A DNA stretch of 64,000 bases, from NCBI GenBank assembly GCA_964574815.1, contig CAZNPL010000031.1:19538-83537 (forward strand). Reading direction: 5' to 3'. The notes under the pieces are model-generated. The model did no database searches. It saw only the letters and a program-made list of their open reading frames with translations, and was not told where the DNA came from. Positions 60,865 through 64,000 of the stretch are shown here, in pieces. The stretch is from CAZNPL01 sp964574815. GTDB taxonomy: Bacteria > Planctomycetota > Phycisphaerae > UBA1845. The stretch's first letter is position 1. Every line of letters begins with the position of its first letter. A program made the translations under genes and the position numbers.

Positions 60865-60947
60865 TGCGCGAGGAGGGACTCGAACCCCCACGGGTTTCCC
60901 CACAGGATCCTAAATCCTGCGCGTCTGCCAGGTTCCGCCACTCGCGC
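60865..60947 (-). tRNA. tRNA-Leu (anticodon TAG)
   Basis: An 83-base class II cloverleaf: acceptor GCGCGAG/CTCGCGC with discriminator A, D arm TGGCGGAACCTGGCAGACGC, anticodon stem CAGGA/TCCTG around TTTAGGA, a variable arm and T arm GGGGGTTCGAGTCCCTC. It reads CUA leucine codons. Its 5' end is five bases after the stop of the metalloprotease gene. Confidence 0.95.
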
Positions 60948-60952
60948 GGCCG

Positions 60953-62746
60953 TCAGCAGGGATCAATGCCTGCGATCGCGTTCAGCACCGCGAACACATC
61001 GAAGAGGTTCAGCGCACCGTCGCCGCCGCAAGGGGCAATATCGGCGTCGGCGAACGCGCACTCGCTGAAGTCGCCGCCAATGCCGCCCAACACGCAGAAC
61101 ACGTCGAACAGGTTGATCGTGCCGTCCTGGTTCGTATCGCCGCTGCAGCCGCTCGCAAAAATCATCACCGACGCCGACTCGCTGATCTGAGGCGCGCCCC
61201 CGTCGGAGACCACCACATCGTACAGGCCCGCATCCTCCGTCGCGACCGATTCGATCACAAACGTCTCGGCGACCGCGCCGGAAATCTCCACGCCCTCATG
61301 CCGCCACTGGTACGTCATCGCCGGATCGCCGCACGCGCCCACCGACAGCTCGACCGGCCCGCCAAGACAGTTGCCCCGATCCTGCGGCTGCTCGACAAAC
61401 ACCGGAGGCCGCGGCACCAGATCACACGACGCAATATCAAGGTAAGGCAGCACCTCCTCTGCAATGATCCGCTCATGAAACGCCAGCGCAATATTGGTCA
61501 TTCCGCCCGGGCAGGTGTGGCAGTAGCTCATGATCGTCCCCTGCTGGCACTGCCGCGTGCCGTCCCAGCAGCCGCCGTTCTCGCCGGCACAGCGGTCGAT
61601 CTTGGGTACAGTGCAGTGCGTATGCGGGGCGCCGAAATTGTGCCCGAGCTCATGCGCCACCACCATCAGATCCCAGTTCTGCGAGTGATAGTCGACCAGC
61701 GGATTCGGAAAGAACCCGCCCAGATTCGCACTCAATCCATAGTCCCAGCCCGTGTTGCACAACCCCGGCAGGTACGCCACCCCGCCCCCGAGCGACCGCC
61801 CGGAAAGAAAGTGCGCCACGTGCCGCGACACACCGGTCATGTTGGCGTTCCAGTACTCCCTGAACTGAACGAGTTGATCGCCCGTACGCCCCTGATCCCA
61901 CGGGTCGCCGTCGTCCGCCCACACCCGCAGATAACTGATCTGCATGTAAACGTTGAAATCGCGCGCGTAAATCTCCGAAATCGCCCCCATCAGCGTCGCC
62001 GCATAAGCCGCCGACGCTTCCGTGTCCCCGCTGAACAGAGAACCGGTGAACTCCCAGTCCGTCTCGACCGCCACGTCCGCAATCCGACACGGCGCATCCG
62101 ACGCCGCAACGGAACCCTGCTGAGCCTGTGCTCCGGCCGCGGGCGGACCCGCGATGTCATCCGCAAAGCAGCGAAACTCCTTCCACTGAATACGACCGGG
62201 CTGCAAACCACTTAAATCGTACGCCACGATCGGCGAGCCGCCGCCCCGCGGGCCACTCGATATGACAAACCAACGGCCGTCCAGCCGAACGACCCCGTCC
62301 GCACGATCGCCCGAAAAGCTCAGATAAACGACCGACTCGGGCCGGCCCACCACATGCCCGCCGAACATTCGCAGTTCAGGCCGGGCCATCGCCACGTCAC
62401 CGGCCGCCGTGCCGACCACCACCCGCGCATCCGCCGCAAAGACATCCACCGGCCGCAGCGCCACATCGACAAGACGTCCACTCCCAAGAGGCAGCCCCCG
62501 CATCACCAACCCCTGGCCACCCTCGAGCCTCCGGCCGCCGTCCGCTTCAAGCGCGAGCCGAGTGATCGCCCCGTCACCAGGCGATTCCAAAACCCGAAAC
62601 GGAGCCTCGACACTGGCCACAGGCCGCACCGGCTCCGCAGAAGCCGCCCAAACAAACCCGGCCACCACAAGCGCCGGCAGAACCGCATCAACACACCGCA
62701 CCCGGCCGACCCGCCCGAACATCCCGTCAATCCGCTCAAATCGCAT
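60953..62746 (-). CDS. Secreted zinc metalloprotease with Ig-like and dockerin-like ends
   Basis: The ATG at 62746 follows AAGGGAG by seven bases. The 597-residue protein has a signal segment (about 18-36), a pro-like region, and a metzincin zinc site HELGHNFGAPHTH (~365-377) with a downstream GTIMSYCH Met-turn, as in reprolysin/M12B-type enzymes. An Ig-like domain (TYQWRHEGVEISG, ~450-528) and a two-loop dockerin-like tail (GDTNQDGTINLFDVF, GGDGALNLFDVFAVLNAI) end it. Likely a secreted protease held on the cell surface or in a complex. Confidence 0.9.
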   Translation of the reverse strand: MRFERIDGMFGRVGRVRCVDAVLPALVVAGFVWAASAEPVRPVASVEAPFRVLESPGDGAITRLALEADGGRRLEGGQGLVMRGLPLGSGRLVDVALRPVDVFAADARVVVGTAAGDVAMARPELRMFGGHVVGRPESVVYLSFSGDRADGVVRLDGRWFVISSGPRGGGSPIVAYDLSGLQPGRIQWKEFRCFADDIAGPPAAGAQAQQGSVAASDAPCRIADVAVETDWEFTGSLFSGDTEASAAYAATLMGAISEIYARDFNVYMQISYLRVWADDGDPWDQGRTGDQLVQFREYWNANMTGVSRHVAHFLSGRSLGGGVAYLPGLCNTGWDYGLSANLGGFFPNPLVDYHSQNWDLMVVAHELGHNFGAPHTHCTVPKIDRCAGENGGCWDGTRQCQQGTIMSYCHTCPGGMTNIALAFHERIIAEEVLPYLDIASCDLVPRPPVFVEQPQDRGNCLGGPVELSVGACGDPAMTYQWRHEGVEISGAVAETFVIESVATEDAGLYDVVVSDGGAPQISESASVMIFASGCSGDTNQDGTINLFDVFCVLGGIGGDFSECAFADADIAPCGGDGALNLFDVFAVLNAIAGIDPC

Positions 62747-63065
62747 CAATCCGCTCCCTTGCCATCCACGTCGCCCGCCGCCCCCATTATACAGCATTCA
62801 CCTCCCGCATCCCACCGCCACCCCGAGTTGTTCACAGCCCGAAACTAGCCGGAACCAGGCGCCCCAAGCCCCCGGCGGCACGTGGGAATAGCTAAGCGAT
62901 TCAGGGTCTGTCGATTTATTCTCGACCGCATGCGCGGATTGCGACTTTCGTGTCCCCGGGCCATGGCTCTGGCGCACGTCAAGCGATCGAATGGGTGAAG
63001 ATTGAATCGAGACCGATGAGACCGACAGGTCCTTCATCGCCGGGAACCGGTTCCGACGCCTGAGT

Positions 63066-63155
63066 GCCCCGGAGGGACCACCGAGAATAGCCCAGCGTTT
63101 TAACGCTGGGAACCCGGTGCCGATCAAAACCATAAGTCCCGGAGGGACGGCTGAA
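63066..63155. repeat. ~90-bp structured repeat, copy 1
   Basis: Pattern: GCCCCGGAGGGACCACC, GAGAATAGCCCAGCGTTTT, AACGCTGGG, then AGTCCCGGAGGGACGGCTGA. It contains a perfect 9-bp CCCAGCGTT/AACGCTGGG hairpin and a GTCCC/GGGAC hairpin. Copy 2 lies at 63224-63312. Confidence 0.75.
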
Positions 63156-63223
63156 TGCCGCTGTCATTATGTACATCGAATCAACTGCACACACCCCAAA
63201 CCAGCCCGAACCCCGCAACCCCT

Positions 63224-63312
63224 GCCCCGGAGGGGCAGCCGAGAATAGCCCAGCGATTGATCGCAGGGATTCCGGCGCGTCGGGAACACACCAGTCCCGG
63301 AGGGACGGCTGA
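63224..63312. repeat. ~90-bp structured repeat, copy 2
   Basis: Same layout as copy 1: GCCCCGGAGGGGC hairpin, GAGAATAGCCCAGCGAT with imperfect partner ATCGCAGGG, and the end AGTCCCGGAGGGACGGCTGA. The differences are mostly in the middle loop and spacer. Confidence 0.75.
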
Positions 63313-63425
63313 GGAGCTTTTCTTTCCATTCTCGCGCGGTGCCCCGTCCTTCGCGAAGCGAAGGGTGGGGGATGGACAACCACCGCGCGGGTGCCCGCTC
63401 GTCTCTCTTTTCCACTCTCTCCTCC

Positions 63426-63842
63426 CTACCCTCTCGCTGTCCCTTGCTCCCCCGATCCCGGCTCCCCGCACACACCACTGTCGCACCCTCGATAGCCTCC
63501 GAGCATCTCCGTTCGGTTCACCATCTGAAAGGACCTGGTCCTGTTGTCGTGCCAGACCCTCTTGGTCGACACGGGCGGAACGTAGACGCCGCCGACTCCT
63601 CCGACGGCTCCCGCCACGCGGATCTCGCACGTATTGTTCTCGTCCTGGTCCACCCAGGCGATCGCCGCATCGATCCCCTCTTGAAAGTCGTCGAAGGCGG
63701 TGGGCCACCCCAAGCCGTCCCCGCCATCCGGAGCATCGTTGTCTACGTAAAAGACCTCGTGCTGCTGCCCGTATGCCGCTCCGCCCGCGAAACAGAGTCC
63801 CAACATCAGCGCGCACGCTCTCCGCAAACTGTTTCCAGTCAT
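63426..63842 (-). pseudogene. Truncated beta-helix surface protein
   Basis: The ATG at 63842, eight bases after AAGGAG, opens a signal peptide (about 1-25). FYVDNDAPDGGDG, WPTAFDDFQEGIDAAI and a MLGGYRG segment follow. These match the start of a Pmp-like beta-helix module as in the gene at 23995-26328, which continues with several hundred residues of coils. Here the frame stops after about 138 residues and no further coils follow before the repeats. A remnant or a frameshifted gene; the start region looks intact. Confidence 0.6.
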
Positions 63843-64000
63843 TTCGATCACTCCTTGTTGTTCTGTGCTACGTCAGCGGTTCCGCGCCGGAACCGTCATC
63901 GAATGAACATGCTGTGGGCCACTACGGAGAACTTAATGGTCCGCAGGTTAATCGCCATTTGAGTCTTGAGGCGCCCCGCGCACGCGGCGGTCCCCGCGGG

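Larger units (their letters stand above)
62747..63425. other. Intergenic region with repeats, no gene seen
   Basis: About 680 bases separate the metalloprotease gene from the truncated beta-helix gene. It holds the two structured repeats listed separately and a TCCTTCGCGAAGCGAAGG palindrome near 63350. No coding frame is supported. Confidence 0.5.

Noticed and set aside
63181..63816. 211-residue frame on the minus strand
   Set aside because: Runs through the structured repeat and overlaps the better supported signal-peptide frame at 63426-63842.

Overview
The window is a high-GC bacterial chromosome segment, most likely from a member of the Planctomycetota (Phycisphaerae-like). That placement is an inference from gene content: secreted proteins ending in dockerin-like Asp-rich repeats or short C-terminal sorting tails (PEP-CTERM and IPTL-CTERM type), a membrane protein with the CxxCGYDLRG...CPxCG ribbon, a Ser/Thr kinase fused to TPRs, a tandem four-ATPase UvrA, many lipoproteins, and weak or absent Shine-Dalgarno signals. 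No rRNA or plasmid functions are present. Two tRNAs were found, Ala(CGC) and Leu(TAG).

Layout. 0-10.6 kb: secreted proteins with C-terminal anchors, an isolated Lnt-like membrane domain, an M42 aminopeptidase coupled to a small membrane protein, a 3'-truncated ADP-ribosylglycohydrolase, a kinase-TPR receptor, a lipoprotein and a PEP-CTERM protein. 10.6-16 kb: tRNA-Ala, then a locally duplicated accessory cluster with two nearly identical zinc-ribbon/membrane proteins and three paralogous beta-propeller-like lipoproteins, one cut by a single in-frame TAA. 16-24 kb: isoleucyl-tRNA synthetase of the EMHKS-type subfamily behind a P-loop kinase-Nudix fusion, a B12-binding radical SAM protein and an unknown protein. 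24-32 kb: a Pmp-like beta-helix protein, a YacP-like NYN protein, Kbl, a YgbA_NO protein, a RAYT transposase element whose right inverted repeat forms the 3' end of ilvC, then ilvC and mgtE.

33-43.5 kb: dGTPase-like HD hydrolase with a HIT protein, a lipoprotein, and a UvrA operon in which the first UvrA is split between its two ATPase halves. The second gene carries the missing half, a complete second UvrA and a duplicated C-terminal domain, and it overlaps a CBM9-like gene. 43.6-58 kb: three very large or secreted proteins on the minus strand: a 1906-residue dockerin plus cohesin-like protein, an 1852-residue Calx-beta repeat protein and a retropepsin-PDZ protease. 58.8-60.7 kb: a tight three-gene operon (TIGR04255 family plus two small unknown proteins), the best candidate for an undescribed system. 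60.8-64 kb: tRNA-Leu immediately behind a secreted zinc metalloprotease, two copies of a structured ~90-bp repeat, and a truncated beta-helix gene.

Housekeeping genes (ileS, ilvC, kbl, uvrA, dgt-like, mgtE) are interspersed with large extracellular proteins. All functional names come from recognised motifs; no database search was run.
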